From assembly GCA_016713735.1 (NCBI GenBank), contig JADJOP010000026.1, positions 1-41,827 of the forward strand: DNA of 41,827 bases, written 5' to 3'. A program made the translations under genes and the position numbers. This stretch comes from Bryobacterales bacterium (GTDB lineage: Bacteria; Acidobacteriota; Terriglobia; Bryobacterales; Bryobacteraceae). Shown piece by piece: positions 16,829-24,314 of the stretch. How positions within the stretch are numbered: the stretch's first letter is position 1; the number at the start of each line of letters is the position of its first letter. The notes under the pieces are model-generated. The model was not told the origin of the DNA, made no database searches, and was given only the letters and a program-made list of their open reading frames with translations.

Positions 16829-18433
16829 TTACTCCACCCGCGGACCAGCGGCCGCAATCGCCGCGTCCACCGCTCCAAACTTGGCGAAGTTCTTCTGGAA
16901 CCGCCGCGCCAGGTCCAGCGCCGCCGCGTCATAGGCCGCCTTGTCGGCCCACTGCCCGCGCGCATCCAGCAGCACATCCGACACGCCCGGGCACGACTTG
17001 GGCACCATCACGCCAAACACCGGGTGCGGCTCGGCTGCCACGCCGTCTAACTGTCCGGCAATCGCCGCATTCACCATCGCCCGCGTGTGCGGCAGGCTCA
17101 TCCTCACGCCCGTACCATACGCCCCGCCCACCCAGCCCGTGTTCACCAGCCAGCAGTTCACCTTGTGTTCGCGCATCATCTTGCCGAGCATGCCCGCATA
17201 CACCTGCGCCGGCCTAGGCAGAAACGGCTCGCCAAAGCAGGCGCTGAACGTGGCCGAAGGTTCGGCCCCCAAACCGCGTTCCGTTCCCGCCAGCTTCGCC
17301 GTGTAGCCGCTGAGGAAGTGGAACATCGCCTGCTCCGGCGACAGCCGCGAGATGGGCGGCAGCACGCCAAAGGCGTCCGCCGCCAGAAACAGAATGTTCT
17401 TCGGATGCCCGCCCACGCTTGGCAACACCGCATTGTTGATGAACTCAATGCGGTAGGCCGCCCGCGTGTTCTCGGTGAACTCATCGGAATCGTAGTCGCA
17501 ATTGCGCCGGTTCACATCGAGCACCACGTTCTCCAGCACCGCGCCAAACCGGATCGCATGCCAGATCTGCGGCTCATGCTGCTCGCTCAGCCGGATGCAC
17601 TTGGCATAACAGCCGCCCTCGAAGTTGAACACCCCGTCACCTGACCAGCCGTGCTCATCGTCGCCAATCAGCCCGCGCGTGGAATCGGCCGACAGCGTCG
17701 TCTTCCCCGTGCCCGACAGCCCGAAGAACAACGCCACGTCGCTCTCCGGCCCCATGTTCGCCGAACAGTGCATCGGAAACACGCCCTTGTCCGGCAGCAG
17801 GTAGTTCAGAATCGTGAACACGCTCTTCTTCAACTCGCCCGCGTACATCGTCCCGGCGATCAACACCAGCCGCTCGGTGAAGTTGATCACGATCACCGTG
17901 CCCGAGTTCGTCCCATCGGCCTCCGGCCGCGCCTGAAACGTCGGCGCGAACATGATCGTGAAGTCCGGCACCTGCTCGTGCAGCTCTTCAAACGGCGTAC
18001 GGATCAGCAACTGCCGCCCGAACAGCGAGTGCCAAGCCGACTCGGTGATCACCCGCACCCGGATCTGGTGGTTGACGTCAGCCCCCGCCAGGCAGTCCTG
18101 CACAAACAGCGTCCGCCCCTGCCAGAAGCTGAGCAGCTTGTCATAGAGCCCGGCGAACTTCTCCGGACTCATCGGCTGGTTCACGCTGCCCCAGGCAATC
18201 GTGTTCTCCGTGCCGGCGTCGCGGACAATGTACTTGTCCTTCGGCGACCGTCCCGTGAAGTGGCCCGTGCGCACCACCAGCGCGCCCGTGTTGGCCAGCT
18301 CGCCTTCGTGGCGCTGGATGGCGGCCTCCACCAGCTTCGCCGTGCCGAGGTTCCAGTAGGCAACGTCCCAATTGCGCAGGCCATGTTCGGTGAGGCCGTG
18401 CTTGGAGGGCCTTACTCCGACGTTTTGCATCAT
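16829..18433 (-). CDS. pckA: Phosphoenolpyruvate carboxykinase (ATP)
   Basis: 534 residues, the usual length. It catalyses oxaloacetate + ATP to phosphoenolpyruvate + CO2 + ADP, the first step of gluconeogenesis. Seen: the substrate region RTGHFTGRSPKDKYIV (55-70), FAPTFQA, the kinase loop GLSGTGKTTLSAD (248-260), GDDEHGWS (metal and ATP site) and the late NTGWVGGAYGTG segment. All key elements are intact. It is convergent with the barrel gene and divergent from the secreted protein at 18465, with a 31-base gap that must hold both start regions. The annotated start has two consecutive Met codons; either could be used. Confidence 0.97.
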   Translation of the reverse strand: MMQNVGVRPSKHGLTEHGLRNWDVAYWNLGTAKLVEAAIQRHEGELANTGALVVRTGHFTGRSPKDKYIVRDAGTENTIAWGSVNQPMSPEKFAGLYDKLLSFWQGRTLFVQDCLAGADVNHQIRVRVITESAWHSLFGRQLLIRTPFEELHEQVPDFTIMFAPTFQARPEADGTNSGTVIVINFTERLVLIAGTMYAGELKKSVFTILNYLLPDKGVFPMHCSANMGPESDVALFFGLSGTGKTTLSADSTRGLIGDDEHGWSGDGVFNFEGGCYAKCIRLSEQHEPQIWHAIRFGAVLENVVLDVNRRNCDYDSDEFTENTRAAYRIEFINNAVLPSVGGHPKNILFLAADAFGVLPPISRLSPEQAMFHFLSGYTAKLAGTERGLGAEPSATFSACFGEPFLPRPAQVYAGMLGKMMREHKVNCWLVNTGWVGGAYGTGVRMSLPHTRAMVNAAIAGQLDGVAAEPHPVFGVMVPKSCPGVSDVLLDARGQWADKAAYDAAALDLARRFQKNFAKFGAVDAAIAAAGPRVE

Positions 18434-18464
18434 AATCGTGTCACGCTCAGTCTATGATCTAGGT

Positions 18465-19142
18465 ATGAGGACACCCTCAGGGAGCCGCGCACGGGGCGGC
18501 TGGTGGCAAACACCAGCCCGCGTCATGCTCTGCCTCGTGGCCGCGTTCCTGCTGGCGGCCGCCTTTGGACAGGTAATTGAGTTTGAATCCAACGGGTTAC
18601 GCTATTTGACTCAAACGCGGAACGGCGTAACCATCATGTTCGCACACTTGCCCGTAACCGTGAGGGACTATTCGGTGATCCAGGTGGCCGTCTCCAATGG
18701 CAGCAAACAGACCTGGATTATGCGTCCGGAAGACTTCGAATTCATGGCCCGCGATGGCGACCATTACCGCGCCACTCCGGCCCGCCAGGTCGTCGAACGC
18801 TTCATCTCCCGAGGCGGCCGCGACGACGCCATCAAGCTCATCTCCACTTACGAAATGGGGCTTTACGGCTTCAACCGGCTCAAGGCCACCAACGGCTACG
18901 AGGCCCGCCGCCAGGCCATCATGGCTGAGATGACTTCCACCAAGATCAAAGCCGCCGCCGCCGCTTCGGCCATCGTGTTTGTCGCAGTCAAGCTGAAGCC
19001 CGGCGAATCCACCGACGGCGCGGTGTTCTTCTCAAGCAAAGGCCGGCAATTGAGCGCGGGAACAGTCGCCGTGGCCGCAGCCGGAACGGTGTTTAACTTT
19101 GAGACCGAGGGGATTGTGCGCGACACGCCCGCCGGGCGGTAA
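18465..19142 (+). CDS. Secreted protein of unknown function
   Basis: 225 residues from ATG 18465. The longer frame to 18372 would run into pckA on the other strand and is rejected. A basic N-terminus and one hydrophobic stretch (VMLCLVAAFLLAAAFGQ) make a signal peptide or anchor. The exported part contains beta-type segments (YLTQTRNGVTIMFAHLPVTV, YSVIQVAVSNGSKQTW) and a late segment KLKPGESTDGAVFF, which resemble immunoglobulin-like or DUF4352-like extracellular folds. No catalytic motif seen. It is convergent with the HlyD-type gene. Confidence 0.7.
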   Translation: MRTPSGSRARGGWWQTPARVMLCLVAAFLLAAAFGQVIEFESNGLRYLTQTRNGVTIMFAHLPVTVRDYSVIQVAVSNGSKQTWIMRPEDFEFMARDGDHYRATPARQVVERFISRGGRDDAIKLISTYEMGLYGFNRLKATNGYEARRQAIMAEMTSTKIKAAAAASAIVFVAVKLKPGESTDGAVFFSSKGRQLSAGTVAVAAAGTVFNFETEGIVRDTPAGR

Positions 19143-19157
19143 TTCACCCGCCGCCTG

Positions 19158-20501
19158 TTAGGACAGGCTGCGCGGCCGCTCCAGCGCCACCTCTTCGCCG
19201 GCCTGCAAGCCGCTTGCCACCGCCGTGTGGGTAAGGTTGGCAGAACCCACCTCCACCGTACGCTTCTCCCACTTCGCGCCCTTTTTCACATACACGAAGG
19301 TCGAGCCCTTCTCGTCCTTCTGTACGGCCGCCAGCGGGATCTTCGTCACGTTCTCCTGCTTGGAGAGAATCACGTCCACGCTGCCGGAAAGGTCGGGAAT
19401 CACCCGCTCATCGGAGCCTTCAATGCGGATGCGCACCGGAATCGTGCGGATGTAGTTGTTCTGCCGGAACCCGCCCGCCGCAATCGCGTTGATGCTGTAG
19501 ATCTTGCCCTGCATGGTCAGGCCCGGAAACGCATCGATACCGATGCGCGCCTGCTGGCCGACACGGAACACTTCGCTCTCGGCCTGGTTGATGGTGGCTT
19601 CAATCTGCATCCGCTCCGGCGTCACGATCTTCATGAAAACCTGCCCCGGATTCACCTGGTCGCCCTGCTGGATCGTCGCCCATTCGCCGCTGCGGAAAAT
19701 CGGCTGCGAAACCGCCAGCCCGTCCATCGAGGCGCGGATCGTGAACTTCTCCACGTCCACCGCGTGGCGGTCGCGATGGCGCACATGCCGCTCGCGTGTA
19801 AACTCCAGAATCTTGAGCTCGGCGGCGTGCACGATCTTCTTCTGGTCGATGTCCTTCAGCCGCTGCTGATACTGCGCCTCGGCCTCTTCCTCGGCCAGCT
19901 TCAACAACTCCTGGTCGATCACCGTGCGCGTCTCGCCGCCCTTGCGCTCCAGCCGCGCCTTGTCCAGGTTGGCTTTGGTTACGCGCACCGTCTGCAGCAG
20001 GTTCTCCATATCCACGGCCTGTTCGGCCTTGCGCTTGCGAATGTCGGAATCGGCGCCCTGCACCTGGTCGTTCACGTCGTCCACGTGATCCTTCAGTGAC
20101 TGCCCGTCAATCTGTGCAATCACCTGCCCCTTTTTCACGCGCGAACCCGAAGGCACCATCATCAGGATGATCAGTTCGCGTCCGGACTCCGGCCCCGTCA
20201 GCTTCGGCGCAATCACGTTGATCGCAGTCTGCGACGCCGTCTGCCCCGTCAGCCGCAAGGTCGATTCCAGTTCACCCTGCACCGCCTTCGCCGTGCGGAC
20301 CACCGAAACCACCGCCGCCGCCTGCTGCTCGGCCGCCTTCTGTTTCTGCCAGTAGTAGACACCACCAGCGACGAGGGCCACAACGACGAGGCCGATGAGC
20401 CACTTCGCCATGCCTCCGCCGGCCGGCGGAGTGGGGGTTCCCTGCACCGGCGGCTGCGCCGGTTGGGTCGTGATGGGCTGGGGCTTACCGATTGCAGACA
20501 T
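19158..20501 (-). CDS. HlyD/RND-type periplasmic adaptor protein
   Basis: 447 residues: a Pro-rich cytoplasmic start, one membrane helix (about 32-50: WLIGLVVVALVAGGVYYW), then a split lipoyl half-motif (SGRELIILMMVPSGSRVKKGQVIAQID). A long charged helical hairpin (about 130-235, rich in Lys/Glu/Gln) follows, then a second half, beta-barrel (MQIEATINQAESEVFRVGQ) and membrane-proximal domain (KIPLAAVQKDEKGSTFVYV). This is the layout of membrane fusion proteins that link inner-membrane pumps to TolC-type channels. No ABC or RND pump gene is next to it, so it is an orphan whose partner must be elsewhere. Confidence 0.9.
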   Translation of the reverse strand: MSAIGKPQPITTQPAQPPVQGTPTPPAGGGMAKWLIGLVVVALVAGGVYYWQKQKAAEQQAAAVVSVVRTAKAVQGELESTLRLTGQTASQTAINVIAPKLTGPESGRELIILMMVPSGSRVKKGQVIAQIDGQSLKDHVDDVNDQVQGADSDIRKRKAEQAVDMENLLQTVRVTKANLDKARLERKGGETRTVIDQELLKLAEEEAEAQYQQRLKDIDQKKIVHAAELKILEFTRERHVRHRDRHAVDVEKFTIRASMDGLAVSQPIFRSGEWATIQQGDQVNPGQVFMKIVTPERMQIEATINQAESEVFRVGQQARIGIDAFPGLTMQGKIYSINAIAAGGFRQNNYIRTIPVRIRIEGSDERVIPDLSGSVDVILSKQENVTKIPLAAVQKDEKGSTFVYVKKGAKWEKRTVEVGSANLTHTAVASGLQAGEEVALERPRSLS

Positions 20502-20540
20502 AAATAGAGCCTCGGGACTTCTTACAGCATACTAGACGAG

Positions 20541-21797
20541 ATGCCACAGGAAAAGGCGCAGGGTTTCGACGATTTGTTACCCCACAAACGCCCCCTCGAT
20601 CCGAAATGGACCGCTCTCGCCGCCGCCATGCTCGGTTTTCTCCTCGATGCCATGGACGTTCTTCTCTACGTCTTCGCCTTGGGGCAGATCCGCCAGGAGT
20701 TCGGCCTCTCCAACGCCCAGGCCGGAATGGCCATGGCCGCCACCATGCTCGCCTCCGCCGTAGGGGGCATCGGCGCGGGCATCCTCTCTGATCGTATCGG
20801 CCGCCGCCCCACCTTGATGCTCACCATCCTGCTCTATTCCTTCGGCTCGGCGCTGTCGGCCACCGCCACCGGACTCTGGTCGCTCATCCTCTGGCGCGCC
20901 GTCGTCGGTCTCGGCCTCGGCGGGGAATGGTCCTCCGGCACCGTCCTGGTGGCCGAAAGCTGGCCCGCCAAGGACCGCGCCAAGGCCATCGGCGTGATGC
21001 AATCCGGCTTCGCCCTGGGCTACATGGTGGCCGCCGCCCTGGCCGCCTTCGTCCTGCCGCGCTGGGGCTGGCGCGTGCTGTTCCTCATCGGCGTCCTCCC
21101 CGCCTTGATGACCTTCGCCATCCGCCGCCACGTCCGCGAACCTGAGGTCTGGCTGAAACAGGAACGCCCCGCCCCGTTCGCTGACCTCTTCCGCGGAGCG
21201 CTCCTCAGCCGCACCCTCATCGCCACCGCGCTCGCCACCTCGATGCTCTTCGGCTACTGGGGACTCTTCACCTGGCTCCCCGCCTTCCTCGCCAGCCCCG
21301 TCGAAGCCGGCGGCGCCGGACTCGCCCTGCTCAAAACCAGCGGCTGGACCATCGCCGTCCAGTTCGGCTCGCTGCTGGGCTATGTGTGCTTCGGCTGGCT
21401 GGCTGACCGCTTTGGCCGCCGCATCACCTTCTTCCTCTACGTCGCCGGAGCCGCCGCCGTCATCCCGCTCTATGGACTCGCCCCGCGCTGGGCCGGCGCA
21501 TCGCTTGAAACCGCGCTCCTCCTCATCGGCCCCGCCGTCGGCTTCCTCGGCACGGGCAGCTTCGCGCTGTTCGGTGCGATGCTGGCCGAACTCTACCCCA
21601 CCGCCTCGCGCGGCGCGGGCCAGGGCTTCGCCTACAATTTCGGCCGCGCCCTTGCCGCCGCCGCCCCCGTCACCATCGGCGCCGTCGCCGATGCGCGCGG
21701 ACTCGGCTTCGCCCTCGGCCTCAACGCCGGCTTCTATTTGCTGGCAGGATTGATGGTGTGGACCTTGCCCGAAACCAAGGGGGTGTCGATTGATTGA
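20541..21797 (+). CDS. Major facilitator superfamily transporter, metabolite:H+ symporter type
   Basis: 418 residues with about 12 membrane segments. The MFS signature loop between helices 2 and 3 (SDRIGRRPTLM) and its second-half copy (ADRFGRR) are present. A conserved Asp in helix 1 (FLLDAMDVLLY) and GLGLGGEWSSG in helix 4 resemble the sialic acid/aromatic-acid/sugar-acid symporter families. It probably imports a small organic acid or sugar using the proton gradient; substrate not determinable. The stop overlaps the next gene by 8 bases, implying joint translation with the acetyltransferase. Confidence 0.88.
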   Translation: MPQEKAQGFDDLLPHKRPLDPKWTALAAAMLGFLLDAMDVLLYVFALGQIRQEFGLSNAQAGMAMAATMLASAVGGIGAGILSDRIGRRPTLMLTILLYSFGSALSATATGLWSLILWRAVVGLGLGGEWSSGTVLVAESWPAKDRAKAIGVMQSGFALGYMVAAALAAFVLPRWGWRVLFLIGVLPALMTFAIRRHVREPEVWLKQERPAPFADLFRGALLSRTLIATALATSMLFGYWGLFTWLPAFLASPVEAGGAGLALLKTSGWTIAVQFGSLLGYVCFGWLADRFGRRITFFLYVAGAAAVIPLYGLAPRWAGASLETALLLIGPAVGFLGTGSFALFGAMLAELYPTASRGAGQGFAYNFGRALAAAAPVTIGAVADARGLGFALGLNAGFYLLAGLMVWTLPETKGVSID

Positions 21798-22308
21798 CTA
21801 CTACTCGATGTCCGCCGCCGAGGCCGAAGCCGCCCTGCCCGCGCTGGCTGAACTCGTCATCGACGCGGTTGATAGTGGCGCCAGCATCGGCTTCCTGCCT
21901 CCGCTCGCCGAAGCCGATGCGCTCGTCTACTGGCGCGACGTCGTCGTCGCTGTGCGCGACGGCTCGCGCATCCTGCTCGTCGCCGCCGAGGCCGGCGTCA
22001 TCCAGGGGTCGGTGCAACTCGGCCTGGAAAAGCGCGCCAACGGCCAGCACCGCTGCGAGGCCATGAAGCTCTTCGTCCACCGCCGCGCCCGCCGCCGCGG
22101 CATCGCCCGCGAACTGATGGCCGAAGCCGAATCCGCCGCCCGCGCCGCCGGCTGCACCCTCATGCTCATGGACACCCGCAAGGGCGGCGAAGCCGACCAG
22201 CTCTGCCAAAAGCTCGGCTACGAGGCCTACGGCGAAGTCCCCGGCTACGCCCGCAGCGGCAACGGCGAACTGCACACCACGGTGTTCTATTACCGGAAGC
22301 TGGGGTGA
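21790..22308 (+). CDS. GNAT-family N-acetyltransferase
   Basis: 172 residues from TTG 21790, overlapping the transporter stop by 8 bases. The acetyl-CoA site is seen as MKLFVHRRARRRGIARELM (the R/QxxGxG/A motif A region with RRRGIA), followed by the motif B strand TLMLMDTRKGGEADQLCQKLGY. These enzymes transfer acetyl groups to small amines or protein N-termini. Coupling to the MFS gene suggests they act on the same compound, for example detoxifying or priming an imported amine; this is inference. Confidence 0.88.
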   Translation: MIDYYSMSAAEAEAALPALAELVIDAVDSGASIGFLPPLAEADALVYWRDVVVAVRDGSRILLVAAEAGVIQGSVQLGLEKRANGQHRCEAMKLFVHRRARRRGIARELMAEAESAARAAGCTLMLMDTRKGGEADQLCQKLGYEAYGEVPGYARSGNGELHTTVFYYRKLG

Positions 22309-22320
22309 AGGAGGACTGCG

Positions 22321-23639
22321 ATGCGACTGCTGATTTCCATGCTCTCGATTCTGGGTGGACTGCCCGGCCTGTTGCAGGCTTGCAGTTGTGCCAAGGGATT
22401 AACACCGTGCAATACCTTCGCCACCACCCCTGTCGTCGTTGTGGGAAAGGTGGTTCGGGATAGCGGTGGAGGTTTGGGGTCCGGGCCCGGACGTGTCGTG
22501 ATCGAAGAGGTATTGAAGGGCCTCGACAAAGAGGTGCGTGAACTCGAGGTGGACAGCTCGGCCATGTCGAGTTGCTACATGCGCCTCAAGCTTGACGAGC
22601 GCTACCTGCTTTATGGCTCTCTGCAGGGTGGTGTCCTACAGAACCACGTCTGCTCGGGCAGCCGCCTCGGTGGGGAGCCCTTGTTGCTCGGCGCGCTGCG
22701 AGCCGCCGCCGCTCAATCCGCACCGAGACTCATTGGCGCTGTTGAAATCGCCGCATCGGAATACGGCGCGGGAAGGCCCGCGGAGCCGGGCGTTCGGATC
22801 GTCGCCGAGCAGGGTAACCGCAGGTTGGAGGCTCGGATCATCCACGATGGCCAGTTTGAGTTTCCAAACATCGAACCCGGAGAGTGGAAGCTGCGCGTGG
22901 ATTCGCCAGGTCTGGTCCATCGCGATCAATGGCCATCGGACCCGATCCAGGTTCCCGCCAACGGCTGCGAGGTTCGTTGGCTCAGGGCCGCTCAGGATGG
23001 CAGGATCGCAGGCCGCGTAACCAATCGCGATGGCCAACCCGTGGCGGGGATACCGGTTCAGGCGTTTCACTTTGACAGGAGAGGACAGATGGAGTCCTCG
23101 CCATACGCCGAAGCGAAGACAGACGAAGGCCGCTACGAGATCGCCGGCCTGCCATCGGAGGAGTACTTGGTCGCCATCAACGGCAGAAGTATTCGGACAA
23201 ACTCGCCTACGCGCCTGTCTATTACCCCGGTACACACGATCCAAGCTCCGGCAAGCGAGTCCAAGTAGTCGGGACCAAGGTCACGCAGGGGATCGATCTC
23301 ATCGCCGGCCCTCCCCGGCAGCAAGCTGAGTTGATCGTGGACGTCGTGGACGAAGAGGGGCTACCGCTGGACTATGTGGGCGCGAAGGTGCTCGATCTCA
23401 ACGGCGTGCAACGCGCGTATGCATCGGCCAAACAGGCGAACGCCTTGCCCATGATCCCGGTTTGGATCGGGGAAACCTACCGTGTGGAAGCTTCCCGCTT
23501 TAAGGCCTCGCCAAACTCCACCAAGAAGCCAGGGGAAGGGGCGATCGTGATCGACCACCGTGAGGGCGCCGCAGGTCCCATACACATCAGCGAGCCCACC
23601 ACGCGCATCCGCGTCGTGCTTCGACCTCGCAAACCCTGA
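22321..23639 (+). pseudogene. Secreted NTR/TIMP-like + carboxypeptidase-regulatory-domain protein, frameshifted
   Basis: AAGGAGG precedes ATG 22321. The first frame (to 23268) has a signal peptide, a CSCAKG..C start typical of NTR/TIMP-like modules (CxC at the mature N-terminus), then GRIAGRVTNRDGQPVAGIPV, a carboxypeptidase regulatory-like beta-sandwich. Near 23183-23188 the natural continuation moves to another frame: KYSDKLAYAPVYYPGTHDP, then VTQGIDLIAG and a further domain ending at 23639. One added base after AACGGC rejoins both parts into about 440 residues. YYPGT-type segments commonly follow this domain, so the repair is convincing. The product is probably cell-surface or secreted. 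The break may be real or a base-calling error. Confidence 0.75.
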
Positions 23640-23642
23640 CTC

Positions 23643-24314
23643 TCACCGCCCCTCAGCGCACATGTGGCGCACCACTTCGAGGCTGGTCGACAGGCTCTCC
23701 AGCACCGGAATGCCCAGCCGCCCGCGCACCTGATCGGCGAGGCGCGCCATGGACACTTGCGCCAGCACGAGCACGCCCACGCCACGGCCGGCGAAGCGGT
23801 CGCAGGTTTCGAGGAATAGCCGGTCGTGCAACTCGCGGTCGCCAGCCAGCAGCGCTTCGAGCGGGGCGGCGTTCATCTCTTCTTCGAGGCGCAACTGGAC
23901 GCCTGCGCGGCGCGCCTCGGCCACCAGCAGATCGTGCGTCGTTTGCTTGGTCGAAGGGAAAGTCGAGACGACCCCGATGTCGCGCGAGGTCCGCACCGCC
24001 ATGCGCGCCATCGGCTCGTCGATCTTGAACAGCGGGATGCCGGCGCGCGCCTTCAACTCCTCAAGCGCCGCAGGCGGCACGGCCGAACAGGTCAACACGC
24101 CGCAGGTGACGCCGTACTCCTCGCGCGCGCCATCCACCATCGCCACCATCCGCCGCACGGCGCGCGGCCAGTCCTCGGCGCGCAGCATGCGCATCACGCC
24201 ATCGTCGAGCAGGTGGGTGAACTCCACCTCCGGCGCATGGGCGGCGTAATGCTCGGCTACGCAGTCCACCGCCGCCCGCGAGGCATGCAACACCAACGCC
24301 CGTGCCCGTGTCAT
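23643..24314 (-). CDS. Aspartate/glutamate racemase-family protein lacking the second Cys
   Basis: 223 residues from ATG 24314, which overlaps the upstream peptidase stop (ATGA). The longer frame to 24482 only overlaps the peptidase and is rejected. The first catalytic Cys region is present (GVLTCSAVPPAALEEL, Cys76) with FKIDEPMA after it. In the second half, where the family usually has a GC(T/A) motif, the sequence reads VLAQVSM. The family uses two opposed Cys residues for proton exchange; with one missing, racemisation is doubtful, and a decarboxylase- or isomerase-like relative is possible. It is the last gene of a minus-strand set with an M14 peptidase and a prenyltransferase. Confidence 0.8.
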   Translation of the reverse strand: MTRARALVLHASRAAVDCVAEHYAAHAPEVEFTHLLDDGVMRMLRAEDWPRAVRRMVAMVDGAREEYGVTCGVLTCSAVPPAALEELKARAGIPLFKIDEPMARMAVRTSRDIGVVSTFPSTKQTTHDLLVAEARRAGVQLRLEEEMNAAPLEALLAGDRELHDRLFLETCDRFAGRGVGVLVLAQVSMARLADQVRGRLGIPVLESLSTSLEVVRHMCAEGR

